Positions 39,044 to 51,634 of a DNA stretch of 64,000 nucleotides are shown here, piece by piece. How positions within the stretch are numbered: position 1 is the first letter of the stretch; the number at the start of each line of letters is the position of its first letter. The translations under genes and the position numbers were made by a program. This DNA comes from Zingiber officinale (lineage: Eukaryota > Streptophyta > Magnoliopsida > Zingiberales > Zingiberaceae), in the NCBI RefSeq assembly GCF_018446385.1, contig NC_055989.1:132893004-132957003 (forward strand), in the 5' to 3' direction. The notes under the pieces are model-generated. The model was not told the DNA's origin, did not search any database, and saw only the letters and a program-made list of their open reading frames with translations.

Positions 39044-39380
39044 TTCATTTCCAAAAGAGCTCAGTTCAAATCGATCTACCTCGTGAGGAGCTTGGATCCG
39101 ATCGGATGGTTCATGCCGAGCTAATTCAACAAGATGAGTGAGCTCTCATCAGTTAGAGGCACCGATTGCAAAGAAGATACTGGGAGGCACATGTTACGGA
39201 CTGATGTTATCATTAATAATGATGCCAATTAAAGGATATGCACCGATTGCAATTACAATGATATGTGCGTTAAAAATGTTATGCGCTCTTCCCTCTCTAT
39301 ATGAAATTAATAGTGTCGATGATATTAAATAGAATAATCCGGCAGTCCCGCCATTTTTACTTGATATATATTCTCCTCTA
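39044..39380. other. No gene seen
   Basis: Continues the repeat-like sequence left of the copia insertion (GGATCCGATCGGATGG). 39230-39380 is AT-rich. No frame of interest. Confidence 0.4.
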
Positions 39381-39525
39381 ATTTTGAATTGAATGTCGGA
39401 GGAGCCCCATCACGAAACACCTTGATATGATATCTGAGAGATGCTCGTAAGGTAAACATTTTGAATTGAATGTCGGAGGAGCCCCGTCACGAAACACCTT
39501 GATATGAGAGATGCTTGTAAGGTAA
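39381..39525 (+). repeat. Tandem duplication, 77-bp unit, two copies
   Basis: ATTTTGAATTGAATGTCGGA starts at 39381 and again at 39458. The second copy lacks about nine bases of the ATGATATCTGAG segment and has CCCCG for CCCCA. Confidence 0.92.
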
Positions 39526-39590
39526 TTGTTTATGGTATGTATTATTTATTAAATAAATAAATATTTATTATTTGAGTGTATATCTTTATG
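39526..39590 (+). mobile_element. LTR-like repeat X, copy 2, left piece
   Basis: TATTTATTAAATAAATAAATATTTATTATTTGAGTGTATA matches 18760-18810 in X copy 1. It is cut at 39590 by the gypsy element and resumes at 49061. Confidence 0.75.
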
Positions 39591-41009
39591 TGATTTTATC
39601 TTAAAGTTGAAAAAAAGATTGGCCGGAAATGTGACTCTAATATTGATCAGATGAAGACTCCTCAATGTCTTATGCGTCACAAAGAGCGTTAGTTGTTGAG
39701 GCAGGAAAAAGGTTCTCGGCATTGATCCTCCGACACTTAAGTTAGTGATCGATTTTTTTAGAGAAAATTAGTAAAAGGAACAACAGCAACAAGCGTGTGG
39801 AACTATGTAGTGTTGTGTACCTGCATCTGTAGAAGTAGACCCTCAAGGATTTACCTACAGAATATCCTCTGTCCTTCGTGACATAAAATGTCAAAAAGGG
39901 ATACAAGGTCGTTGGCCCACTAGACTCATCATAGGCTCTCTTGGCCCGACAATCAACTCCCTGCTATAGTCCGACCGGCAATCATTCATGAGAATCATCA
40001 ACTCAATCTTGTTGAGCATAGTCGGCGATTCGGTCTTCACTCGGCCTTTTATTTGGTTCGAGCGCACAATGTGTCCAATCGGCCCACAAGTCATATCAGC
40101 TGGAGCAATCAGTCGAGCTTAGTTAATTCCTGGCATCAGGCTTTGTTTGCTCGGCTGGCAATTCCGATCGGATGAATTCTTGATCAATCTAAAACTTCAC
40201 CTATGAGTAAGGAGATAATAGATTGGGATCGAAGGCCTGATCGGCCATAGGGTTCGATCGAGCCTAGGGCTAGTCGAGGTGAGCTCCTTGTTGATGACTT
40301 AGAAGATTGACTACCTCTTGACTTGGACTGCCTCATCAGTAGGCCTCCTAGATTTTGACCCGGCCCGCATCGTCATATCATAAGCCTCCCTTTAAAGTCT
40401 AGTCGAAGGAGACTATTAGTCCGACAGATTGGACCTTTGGTGTTATTCGTAATCCTTATTCTCCTGTATCTTTGAGATCTCCATGTCCGACCAATTGGTT
40501 TAGTATCGCTGATCGGCTCAGGCTGATGAAATATTCTCGATCGGGCATTCGCTTCTACATGTGGCACAAGCTGATGTCATATGTACTTCTTGAAAATCAA
40601 GCAAATCACCTGTCATTAATGCGTCCCATGCTTAATATGATTTTCTGTCATAAACTTGCTGATTACTTCTCATCCCTCATAAATGCGCTCTCTGATCTAT
40701 TTCCATGTGTCGCATGCCCACGCCATAGAATATTTGATGTGATAGAAGACTCTTGGGATTTGATATGATAGTTATCTTTTCAAATTTGATGACCCAAATT
40801 AAATCTCACTTTTCTAGATTTTCAATTGGATGACTTTTAGTCCTCCGTGATAGGGTTTCTAAAGTTTACTATAGCGATGTCACTTTGTCATTTGTGTGTT
40901 TCTCCTTTGTCTTCTCCCTTTTCTCTGCTTCCTTGCTATTTGCCACCGGTGATCAATGTTCCATAAGTCTCCTTTCTCTTCTTTTTCCGATCTTCGTCAT
41001 CTTCTTTTA

Positions 41010-42744
41010 ATGGCATCATCACCCACTCCTCCTGCTGTTTTTAGACTTTGATATACCTTCACTTCCTCCTTCTTCAATGGTGATGGGTAAACCAAATGCG
41101 GCTTACTTGCTGCATCCCTTGTGATCACCAAATCCTTATTCCTTCTACTTATGATCGTCCTCACACCCCTCCGGTCGGGTTCATTACTTTTTTCAAAGAT
41201 CAACTCTATGTCAACCTTCGTTTTCCTCTGATCCAATTTTTTCAGAAGTTTATGCATACTTTCATATCCCCTTACAACAGCTAACACCTAACTCTTTTAA
41301 GTTACCGTGTGGGGTTGTAATACTATTTCGCCTGTACAAAATCCCTTTACACCCCTGTGTTTTTCACCATTTCTATTACCCTAAAAACTCTAAGTCAAAT
41401 ATTTTTCTTTTACAAGCCCAAGTGGGTGATGTGTATTTTAATAAGATGCTCACATCTAACAAGGGTTAAAAATCCCATTATTTTTACCTTCGATTGCTCG
41501 ATATGTCCACCTTCCTGACCGGCCGACAAATGGAGCTGCCTAATCCTCCCAAGTTGGGTAAATATAGATGGGAGTCAGTGTACCTCCAATCTGCTGCTCA
41601 GCTGATTGGCTTAAAATATCACATCCACAAAAAATGATAATCCCAATTAACCTCATTGACTATCTTTGGGGGTGATCGGTCCGGCCCCATAAAAATTTTC
41701 TACCGACCACTAGGGTAAATCGGAAAGTTCACACGACGACCAGCCCAAAAGCGTATTATCCTTTGGTTGCACCCCCCATTTAGAGAAAAAAAATTCTGTA
41801 AATACACCATAGCTGGAGATCAAACTGCGGATGCTTGAGTGACAACCTGGATGTCCTACCGCAGCACCATAGTCCCGGGAATATCACATCCATAAGCTGC
41901 TACTTGAGGGTGTGCTATACATGTTCGAGCTAAATCATGTTCGCACTCGGCTACCCGACTCTTTTGGTGAGAAATTCTTTCCTTTGGTGAGAAATTCTTT
42001 CCTTTGTTGTTTTTGGATCTAACTAATTTTCTTTTCTGTTTTACAACCAAAATAATGTGGAAAGTTATACTGAGTGACTCCACAAAATTAATGGATGAAG
42101 AGCTGGAAACTCGAGGAGACGTCAAGCTGGTGACTTAAGGACGGATTATTTGAGGAGCCCATCGACAATGAGGGGGCCAATTAGGTTGTTGGGAGTGACG
42201 CAACAATAAATACTCGAGAGATGCCTCCACCCCGACCTTCCATGCTCCCTATCGTTGTTCCTTTTGAGTCTATGACTTCAGCAGAGCCACTGATTCAACA
42301 TCAGTGCCACAAAAGGCGACGAGCAGAAGCACCAGTCCGATTAGTGACCCCGGCTCCCCAAACATCTAGCATTGCGTCAATTACTCGGCCTGCTTCCGAG
42401 CAGGGAGAGAGCTTAACCTATGCAATACTTGGGGTCATAATTGCTCAGTCTACCGCTACTTCTTCCAAGTTGACCCCCTCTCTTTTTGAATTACCGACTG
42501 GAGTTATCCCGACCTAGCCGGTCACCTACTTGCCACCACCCTTAGCCCAACCTATGCCGCTCGACTCGACTATACATTCAATTGCTGCTTCCCATCTCAT
42601 GCCAAGTCCAACTCAGAACCTAGTGACTCAGGCACACATAGGTGGATCACTATCATCCTCAAACTACCTACCAATGAATGGTGGTACCTTGGCCCTAATG
42701 AGTCATGCACTTCAGATCACAGAATCAAGATTCAAGGTCCCTTA
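41010..42744 (+). pseudogene. Antisense gypsy-type ORF (Transposase_28-like), decayed
   Basis: Begins at ATG 41010 (MASSPTPPAVF), opposite to gag. In shifting frames it shows LRFPLIQFFQKFMHTF (about 41215-41265), then FYKPKWVMCI and NKMLTSNKG-like words, a PTNGAA-SSQVG stretch (41525-41560) and a Ser/Pro/Ala-rich C-terminus (42221-42739). This order is that of the putative gypsy-type domain Pfam calls Transposase_28, common in plant Tat elements; its function is unknown. Several stops and frameshifts show decay. It is cut at 42745 by an LTR. Confidence 0.7.
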
Positions 42745-43623
42745 TGTTGGAGATCATGATGGTCCCCTGGCGGTCGGCTAGAGGGGGTGAATAGCCCTAA
42801 AAAGACACGAATATCCTTTTCGATCTTCAAACTAAGTTAGACAAACATTTGTATAAAAACAAAAAGCAAATGCATAAATTAAAAACAGAGGCAAGAGAGT
42901 TCACTAGGTTTGCAATTAGAGGATTGATAATCCTAGACAAATGAAACTCGCTAAATTCTCCTTTAGGCGGAGTAGATTTTTTACAATGTTGACAGCTCAC
43001 AAAAGTAGTAGAACAGAAAGAGAATTCGTTTACAAGTGATGTTCTAACTACAGAAATCAGGACTATATTTATAGACCTTATCCGAGAACCTAGGGTATGG
43101 ATAAAATTTTATCTATGGCACAACTGATCGACGACAGCATGACGCAGATAAGTTTTCTAGTACGGGCACCTGGACTAGGTCTGGGCACTCAGACCAGGCT
43201 GAACTAGCCTGGGGCCAGGGCACGAGCCCGGGATGCCCAAACTGGGCTAGACAGTCAACAACCTGTTGACTATCTGATTTCTCTCGTTCTAGCTCCGCTC
43301 ACTTGAGTGATTTTGGCCATCCGGAATAAGGCTCACCCAAACTCATTTTCTGGCCTTCATGAGCAATCTTCCGCTCTGGTTTCTCGTCCCTCGGAAACAT
43401 TGTGTGACTCTCATCCGCCAGCGTACTCTTCCATAGCACCTCATCTCTCGGATGCATGGAGCCTGTCGACACTCTCCCATGTCATCCTTCTCGTTAACTG
43501 CGTCTTTCGCTCGACTTCCTGTGCTTCTAAGTTCCTGCACACTTAGACACAAAGGCATCAAATTAACAACAAGACCTAACTTGATTTGGTTGATCACATC
43601 AAAACCTCCACAGAATACTTACA
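42745..43623 (-). mobile_element. SIRE-like LTR (type F)
   Basis: Plus-strand start TGTTGGAGATC at 42745 with GGCTAGAGGGGGTGAATAG; end ATACTTACA at 43623. The end matches TATTTACA at 56598, where a polypurine tract follows. The preceding CCTTA is not repeated at the right, where another LTR abuts. Confidence 0.72.
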
Positions 43624-44635
43624 GATCGATGACCTGCTAGAAGGGGTTGAATAGCTTGGTTACCCCAAATTGTTTGTTTCTCTACAAATCGTTAGTTGCA
43701 TAGCGAAATAATATAAACAAAGTAAAAAAAGAAAACAAACTTTAACAAGGTTATGTAACATGGTTCGGAGAGAGCTTGCTCCTACTCCATGGCTTGCCCT
43801 TGAGCTGGATGATCCTTCAATCCTTCGATGAATTAGTTCTCGACAATCTTCGGCTAAATCTTACTCCTTCTCAATGGAGTGAAACCTCTCATAAATCTCT
43901 CTTCCTCTTTACAAGATGAAAACTTAGCTTAGGAGGAAGAGAATTGACTTAAACGCTTGAGAGAATGACTTTGAGTATTCTAGCAAGAATCGGTAACCTC
44001 TTTCATCCCTCAAAGCTCCTTTAAATAGAGTGGAAAGAGTTTATCCCAATCAACTCATTTCTACGTATCAGTCGGCTGGCAAACTCATCAGTCGACCGGT
44101 GCTACTGTTGGTTATAGCCAACGACTACTTCATAGAATCAGGGATTCTACCAATGGTCACCAACAGCCACTTACCAGTCGATTGGTAGTTGCTGGCTGAG
44201 CAAACAAAATACCTCTGTTCGCTCCCAGTCGACTACTCAGCCAACTGGACTAGTCGACTGCAAATTCCATTAGTCGACTGATCTCGGTTACACACTTAAC
44301 TCTCATACTCCAGACTCTCATCCTCTTTGGAGTTGCCCTTTAAAACCCTCTTCCTCAGCCTTCTTCCCTCAAATGCACTTGAGTCTGCGGCTCCTCTCTG
44401 TGCCATCCTTCACATTGCCTCAAAGTCTGCTTCCCTCGGCTTCACTCCACTGCTCCTCGCCCGGCGATCCCTCTGATGCTTTCCACATCATCTTTCATTG
44501 ATCTCAAGGACCTGAGCCCTTGGATGAACTTCCCAAACTTGGCCACACCAAGCTTCTCATTTGTGGTTCTCCAAGTCTTGCATTATTAGTACCCCAAGGT
44601 AGTTTTGATATGATCAACCAAGTCAAGTTAGATCC
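43624..44635 (-). mobile_element. SIRE-like LTR (type C), first bases missing
   Basis: Starts GATCGATGACCTGCTAGAAGGGG (shown in part: GCTAGAAGGGGTTGAATAG), the usual LTR opening without TGTTGG. GGTTCGGAGAGAGCTTGC and SIRE-style promoter text follow. At 44068-44290 it carries repeats with AGTCGACTG cores. Ends near 44635, where another LTR starts. Confidence 0.65.
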
Positions 44636-45422
44636 TGTTGGATTTTAAGCCCTGTGTCTAAGTGTGTAGGAACTTATGATCACAAAAAGTCGAGCAAAAG
44701 ACATAACTAGCGAGAAAAATGACACGGGAGAAAGCTGATGGGCTCGATGCGTTAGAGGGACGAGGTGCACAATGTTTTCGAGGGACGAGAAGCCGGAGCA
44801 GAAGATTGCTCGAAGGCTGGAAGTTGGGTTCGGGTAAGCTCTATTCCGAGAGGCTAAGATCACCCAAGTGGAGATGGAGCCGAAGAGGAAGACCCGGACC
44901 TAAGCGAGCAGGAACCGGAGTAAGAACCCGGACCAAACAAATTAACAAGATGTTAACTTGGGTTCGGGTGTCTAAATGATAAAACTTATCCAGATCACGT
45001 CAAACACTATCTGTTGTAATGGGGATAACGTTTTATCCCCTCCAGGTGTCTGGAACCCTTCTAGGCGCCCCGACTAGGGCTATAAATACAACCTCGGTCT
45101 CAGAAGTCTAAAAAAGAATAAGAATAATACTAAAGAACACTTGTAAATGATTTCTTTTGTCTAGCTTTTTATTTTTAGTACTTCAACCACTGTAAAGAGG
45201 TTTCTCTGCCTGAAGGAGAAATTAGTGCGCTTTCCACTTTCTTAGATTAACAACCTCCCCGATTGTAACCAAATAATTTGTTGTGCCTCTTCCTTTCATT
45301 ATTTAGTCTTTATTCCTTTATATGCAAGTGTTAATTTTGTTAAAGGTATAAAGTTTGAGGAAGGTTGTTTTTCTTTACAGGGCTATTCACCCTCCTCTAG
45401 TCGGCCGCCAAGGGTCCTAACA
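44636..45422 (+). mobile_element. SIRE-like LTR (type G), plus orientation
   Basis: Starts TGTTGGATTTTAAGCCC and ends GGGTCCTAACA, with GGGCTATTCACCCTCCTC shortly before the end. TATA box GGCTATAAATAC at about 45088-45099. No matching target duplication was found (GATCC left, TGCAT right). Confidence 0.75.
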
Positions 45423-45829
45423 TGCATGACTTAACCACACATATCAAACTAATATGAAATCTAACTTAAACTCTTTGACAAACACATCAAAACCATGATC
45501 GTATTTGATCAAACCTAGGTCGATTGTACCCACACCTTGGCCCAAACTTGGACGGATGCCTGGGCCTGAGCGGCAACGAGCTCGCTTGACGAGCTGGCTG
45601 ACCACTTTAGTCAACATTCCACTGGGGTAATTTTGCTTGTCACTCAAACATTTATACTTCTCCATGCGCTCTAGTTAACCACTCTTTTATTTTAACAGTT
45701 TTGGGTAGATGGCTTAGCCATATGCCAAAGGTTGGCCCAATTGAGTCATGAGCGTAAACTGTCACAGGACCCGATTGGAGGGACGGGCACATCCCAAGTC
45801 TTAGCCGATCGGCTATCTGCAACCGTCCG
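45423..45829. other. Junction sequence between LTRs and gypsy pol
   Basis: 45423-45640 resembles trailing LTR or spacer text. 45652-45829 continues the gypsy minus strand, but the expected reverse-transcriptase motifs are not readable. This is where most of pol has been lost. Confidence 0.4.
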
Positions 45830-48066
45830 ATCAAACATGTAACTCATGTTGCATTACAATAGGCAAAATACCCGACAGCTCATGGGTCGCCCATGCAAAA
45901 TATCATTATTGTGTTTTAGGCAGACGATCAATTCTACCTTTTTCTCAGGGCTCAGATCGACTGCAATATAAGTAGTAGCCTCTAATCGATTAGGATGGAT
46001 TTGTACTTCCCCTTTTTCTTCATAGATTAGATTTGGGGGAGTTTCTTAGATTATATTAACTTTGAGCCACTGAATTTTTCGAGGGGCCCAAGATTCAGTC
46101 TTCACGATATTCACGTAGCATTTATGGGCTCCAAGTTGATCTCCTCTGACTTTGCCGATTGAGTCATCTACTGAAAATTTAATTTTTTGACAGAATGTAG
46201 AGATGAAAACCCAAAATTCGTTCAACGTCGGCTGGCCAAGTACCACATTATATGTTGAGGGTGTGCCAACTACAATTAAATTCGTTCGGTGGGTCCTTAT
46301 GAGTGGCTCTTCCCTGAGAGATAGCCATCCGGATTTGCCAGATCGGCTGTACTTCATTTCTTGTAAACCCATATAGCAGTGTTGTCATTGGCTGAAGCTC
46401 ATTCTTGTCTATTTGAAGTTGATTGAACATCTTTTTGAAGATGATGTTGACCGAGTTGCGTGTGTCAATAAAGATTCATGAATAGTAGAATAGCGATACA
46501 ACTTTAATAATGAGGGCATCATCACAGGGTATCTCTACCCCTTCTAAGTCTTTAGGACCAAAACTAATTTGGGATCCATGTGTTTTCTTCTTACTGCACT
46601 TGACCGCATGAATTTCTAGTCATCGTGCATGTGATTTTCTTATCCGGTTGGAATCACCGTCGGTTGGGTCACCCGCTATCATAACTATGTCCCCTCGAGC
46701 GGTATTGCCACAATTTTCTTCCTCCCGAGTCGGTTGGTATGGCGACCACTCGACTGACGTTCGTGTAGGTCTCTGGTTGTCCTTTTGTAGAGGCAATGGT
46801 TGGTTCTAATCGGCTGGCACGTTGTTTCAACCTAGGGGTTCATTCGGTTGACGATAACATTGGGGCTTAGGAGAAGGAGATTGCTGGCAGAATTCTTGAT
46901 GTGTCAGTTGGCATGGGCCTTGGTTGAAGTGGTAGCAATGTTTTGTGTCGTGAGTCCCTGAGCAATGGTAGATGCAAAACATTAGAGTCCATGATTGAGA
47001 CTCAGGGACTCACGGTCGATTAGCTTCCACATGCTGGACCGTGTATGACCTTGACTCATGTTGCTGTGGCAGAGGGCCTAGTCGGGGCCCTATTGGAGGT
47101 AAATTGTTGTTGTCCGATCGACACTCAGGAGCGACACCATGCTCAAGAACTACTTTTTTTTTAGCTAACTGAGATTTGTCAACATTAACGTATTTGGTGG
47201 CTTGTCTGAGAAGATAGTCAAAATCCCTCGGAGACTTCCTAATGAGGGATTGGAAAAAGTCATTATCTATAAGTCCCTAGGAGAAGACACTTACCAAAAT
47301 TTCTAAGGTGACCGAGGGGATATCCATGACAACTTGATTAAATCACTTAATGTAAGCCCTCAGCATCCCCTTTGGCCCCTACTTTAGTGAGAACAAATTC
47401 ACCTTAGTCTTGTGGTAACGATGACTACTGGCAAAGTGATGAAGGAAGATCGTTGGGAAGCCCTTGAAACTACAGATGAACTGACAGTAGTTGTTTAAAC
47501 CATCTTTGTGCTGAACCCACCAAAGTAGTGAGGAACACTAGACACTTGATTTCGTCCGTATACTTGTGGAGTATGACCATGTTTTCAAATTTTAGTAAGT
47601 GGTTCTCAAGGTCGGTTTCTCCTACGTACTTCCCGATTGACAAGGGGTCGATAATGTTCTAGTAGTTTGTCCTTCAGGATTTCTCGAGAAAATGACATAT
47701 CTATCCACTCGGGAGAATCACTCACCATAGATGTTTTACCTTTACGATTAGCTTGGCAGAGCCATTTTAGGAAGATGACTCTTGAGGCCTCTCCACTTGA
47801 CCCATATCATTGAGGGGCATTTGGAACAAAGCCATGTGATATATAATTGGTGATCGAGGCACTAGAGGCACGCAGGTCAGTAGAACAAGTACTTGATGAT
47901 ATGTAGCCAAGGGAGGTTGGGTCGGCTAGAACCTGATCGAGTCCACCACTCAGGTTCCGTGTTCAGTCGGTCGCTCAGTCATCGAGATAGCTAGGTCGTT
48001 CGACAAACAGCTCTCGGCTGTCTCTTATTGTTGTTGCACCATTATAGCAGCTCGAGTGTTTACCAT
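45830..48066 (-). pseudogene. Tat-type gypsy gag-protease relic
   Basis: From ATG 48066 (MVNTRAA) the minus strand gives interrupted frames with the retrotransposon gag core (GKYVGETDLENHLLKFENM, then FLTTLVGSAQRWFKQL, NLFSLK-GPKGMLRAYIK-FNQV) and NDFFQSLIRKSPRDFDYLL. The protease region at 46372-46046 reads GTPSTYNVVLGQPTLNEF. The RT leader EKKVELIVCLKHNNDI lies near 45900. Stops throughout; it cannot be translated as a whole. Confidence 0.82.
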
Positions 48067-49467
48067 CCACATGTCTTAGATACATGTGAGATTCACACAG
48101 AAGGCGTCAAATATGATCTTGTCTGAAAGCTAAGAAAATGGTTAGTTGGGAGCGTGGCTCTGATGTTGAGCAGATAAAAACTCCTCGTTGCCTTGCCTAT
48201 CACAAAGAGCATTAGTTGTCGAGCAAGGAAAGGAGTCCCCGATATTGGTCCTTCGATGATCACATCAGTGATTGGTTTTTTAGAGATAAATAGTGAATTG
48301 AACAGCAATAACGAGCATGTGAAACTATATAGCGTCGTGTACCAGTGCTGTAGAAGGAGATCCCTTTTTATAGTATCATTGTTATGTTTGTACAGGAATG
48401 TCGAAGCACTTCTAAAAAAGGACATATCATAAAGTGACTTTGACACTTTTCCTAAAATGAATCCTTAAATTTCTATGATTTGACAGGCTGGAAACTTTGA
48501 AAGCACAATTTACCCGCAGAATATCTTTTGTCCACCACGGCACAAAATGCTAAAAAGGGATGCAAGGTCGTTTGCCCACTGGACCCACCATAGGCTCTCC
48601 TGGCCCGACAATCAACTCCCTACTATAGTCCGATCGACAATCGTTCATGAGAATCATCAGCTTGACTTTGTTGAGCATAGTCGGCGATTCAATCTTCACT
48701 TGGCCTTTTCATTTGGTTCGAGCGCACAATGTGTCTGATCGACCAGTGAGTTTTATCGACTGGAGCAATTGATCGAGCTTAATTAATTCCTGGCCTCAGG
48801 CCTTCTCTTCTTGGCCAACAGTTTCGATCAAATGAGTTCTCGATCCATCTAAAACTTCGTCTATGAGTAAGGAGATAGTAGATCGGGATCCAAGGCCTGA
48901 TCGACCATAGGGTCCGATCATGCCTAGGGCCCAGTCGGGTGAGCTCCCTATTGATGACTTAGAAGGTTGACTACCTCTTGACTTTGAACGCCCTGTCAGT
49001 CAACCTCCTGAATTTTGACCCGCATTCAGGGGGGTCCATCCTAATCGCCGTATCATTACGTATGCAATTGGATTTTAAACTCATTTACTAAATATCCATA
49101 ATATAATTTATATTTTAAGAGATTTTATATCACAACTAGTGAACATCTCTATATATGTAATTTTAAATGTATTAAAATATTCCCTAGTTGACGAATTGAT
49201 GTGTTTAGGCGTCATCGATTCTGTGAAACTGGCACAAATTATACTTCTTAGTATAACTAAGCAACTATTTCTCACTTACCGGAGATATTGGGATGGCGAG
49301 AGTCAAATGTGGATGCTAGTTATGATTGTTGATACAGTCTGACCTGGCTGTTGTTTTGATGTTGACACTGATTTAAGTTTGTATCAGATATTAATTAAAC
49401 TCAGATTGATTACTGATCAAGGTTGATCAGATGGAAGGGAAAAATCCAAGTATGGAAACTTGGCACG

Positions 49468-49720
49468 CGGAGTCGGAGAGGGCTTGGTAGCTCGTTCTCT
49501 GGACTAGGTCAGAGAGGGCTTGGTAGCTCGTTCTCTGGACCGGACGGAGTCGGAAAGGGCTCGACAGCTCGTTCTCCGGACTAGGTCAGAGAGGGCTCGG
49601 TAGCTCGTTCTCTGGACTGGACGTGGAAGTCGGAGAGGCTCGGTAGCTCGTTCTCCGAACTAGGTCAGAGAGGGCTCGGTAGCTCATTCTCTAGACCAGG
49701 AAGGCTTTAGGGTTTAGGGC
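49468..49720 (+). repeat. 36-bp tandem repeats in the type A LTR
   Basis: GGTCAGAGAGGGCTTGGTAG plus CTCGTTCTCTGGACTA recurs about seven times. The same repeat, reverse complemented, is at 59585-59865 in the other type A LTR. Confidence 0.9.
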
Positions 49721-49748
49721 TGGAAAGCTCTAAACCTACATAGGCATT

Positions 49749-50090
49749 GGATCGGTCTGTTGACCGATCCAGTGATACTATGGTTATCTGATCGGTCACC
49801 AGACCGATCAGTAACCAATCAGTAACTCTCTGTGAGAATTATTGATCGGTCTGGTGACCGATCAGTAACCAATCAGTAAGTAACCAATCAGTAACTCTCT
49901 GTGAGAATTACTGATCGGTCTGGTGACCGATCAGGAGGCAACGGATTTCGGGAGAAAGGATAGGGGATCGGTCTGTGGACCGATCCACCTATAGCCTGAT
50001 TGGTCCACAGACCGATCAGAGCCTTCCTGGACCGATCAGGCTATGGCCTGATCGGTCAGAAAGGTTGTGGATCGGTCTGCTGACCGATCC
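49749..50090 (+). repeat. Palindrome cluster, TGATCGGTC / GACCGATCA cores (type A LTR)
   Basis: Several hairpin-capable units such as GGATCGGTC TGTT GACCGATCC and CTGATCGGTC TGGT GACCGATCAG within 340 bases. The related clusters at 59370-59555 and 62095-62370 share the core. Confidence 0.88.
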
Positions 50091-51493
50091 ACGATAATGT
50101 CTGTAGTTTCTGCTGTTTCTCTGCAACTTCTGATTCGTCTGATTTAACCATCTGCTGTGAGCTTTTTAATTTGCAGGTTGCAGGTATCATGCCAATGCTT
50201 AAATTCAAATTAAACTTCATCAGGAGAATAAAACAAAGGTTTCTTTCTACTGTGTTTCACTGCAAATGGTGCAATTGGAGCATCAACGTTCACTGGCTGC
50301 GATCTGGCTGCGATCTGTTGATAGTCAGCTTGACTCTTGCTTATTGGTTCGAGCTCAGAGACACCTGTGAAGAACATGGGTTCTATTGGTGTGAGTTCAG
50401 AGAATCAGATGAGGAGGAAGAGTGATTGGCGACGCCTTAGCTTGCAGCAGCGATTCGGTGCAAGTTGACAGTGATTCTGTACAGGTTGAACACAGTGGAA
50501 AAACAGAGGCATAAGAAGAAGGAAGATGATAGAAGAACTAGAATCGATCAAGCAAGTGAAAAGTTTTTTTTCGAGCTCTTGACTGAGAAGCTGTTGTTTT
50601 CCTTCTTGCGCTCTGTTGTCGTCTTCGTGTGGCTGTGAGCGTATTCTTCATTCTTTCTAGCCATTGATTGCTGTAAGTCTTGTGCTTCATTTACATATCT
50701 CTGAAGACTTTGTGGAGAGGTTACTCCACCGAGAAGGAGGAAATCTTTAGCCGGAATCTATCCGGGGTGTGATCTACCGAAAGATCAAGGAATCGTCCAC
50801 CTTACGGACACGCCGAGGAGTAGGGGCAAGTTATCCCCGAACCTCGTACATACTGGTGTTAGTAGTGCTTGTCTTTCTTTTTCGTGTATTACATTTTTGT
50901 TTGCATATTTCCGCTGCGCTAACGATTTGTAGGAAGAAATTCCTTAAGCGTTTAGAGGAGGCTATTCACACCCCCTCTCTCTAGCCATCCGAAGATCCTA
51001 ACAATGATGAAGTGACATACTGTAAGACTTCATGTAGTTCTCTATGTATATGAATATGTCAATGAAGCTCTTATTATAGCTTGAGTAAAAGTTTCCTTCG
51101 ACCTAAATATTCAAGTCATCTTAGTCATTGAGACTTATACTTTAACATCTTAAGCAAGTATCTCCTTAGATATGTGAAAGTAGGATGCTTGGGTATAAGT
51201 CAAAGTGTCATAATGTCTTTAGATATCCCGTAGAGGATTCACCACTCTTTACAATAAGAGATGCATATCATATGATCACTTGTCAGGATTGTTACTCAAA
51301 GTCTTTGACCAAAGTAATACATGTTAAGAGTATAATACTCTTGGACACATGTCTGAGTAATTTGAATATATAGAACAAGGAAATATTACTTGAGCTAGGT
51401 GTGACGTAGTCAGCCTAGTGGGGACTACCATATATAAACTATGCCTTTAACTAAGTGAGTATAAGACGAGTGAAAGGAACGAGACATAATTTA

Positions 51494-51634
51494 TTGATCC
51501 CGGTTAGGCCGGCAAAAGGGGATGAATTGCCTTGAAATTTCAATTATACCTTTATCATTCTTTCGACTTTAACTAAGACATACTTGTTAATAAAAAGAAA
51601 TTAATTACATAAAAGAATAAATGAGGCTACCAGA
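51494..51634 (-). mobile_element. Fragment of another SIRE-like LTR start
   Basis: TGATCCCGGTTAGGCCGGC followed by AAAAGGGGATGAATTGCC is an LTR opening of this group. It is cut at 51635 by the type B LTR. Confidence 0.5.

Larger units (their letters stand above)
39586..49060 (-). mobile_element. Tat-type Ty3/gypsy element, pol-deleted, with antisense ORF and nested LTRs
   Basis: Element 39591-49055 in LTR-like repeat X. LTRs 39591-40380 (790 bp; lacks about 150 bp in the middle) and 48114-49055 (942 bp) start TGAT and end ATCA. Target duplication TTATG / TTACG differs by one C-to-T change. Minus strand from the right: 5' LTR, primer region (TTGACGCCTTCTGTGTGAA), gag, protease, start of RT; then most of pol is missing. 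Nearer the 3' LTR lies an oppositely oriented ORF, as known in Grande-type elements. A purine tract AAAGGGAGGC adjoins the 3' LTR. Three SIRE-like LTRs (42745-45422) sit in the middle. Confidence 0.85.
49322..51008 (+). mobile_element. SIRE-like solo LTR (type A) with ATGAT target duplication
   Basis: Element 49327-51003 starts TGTTGATACAGTC and ends GATCCTAACA; ATGAT flanks both sides (49322-49326, 51004-51008). It is the reverse complement in kind of the LTR at 58342-60029. Contains 36-bp repeats (49468-49720) and a palindrome cluster (49749-50090). Confidence 0.93.
49061..51493 (+). mobile_element. LTR-like repeat X, copy 2, right piece (interrupted)
   Basis: Picks up after the gypsy element at GCAATTGGATTTTAAACTCATTTACT and matches X copy 1 (18815-19560). 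It is broken by a solo LTR at 49327-51003, after which GTGACATACTGTAAGACTTCATG continues the match. It stops near 51493, where another LTR fragment starts. Confidence 0.78.
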
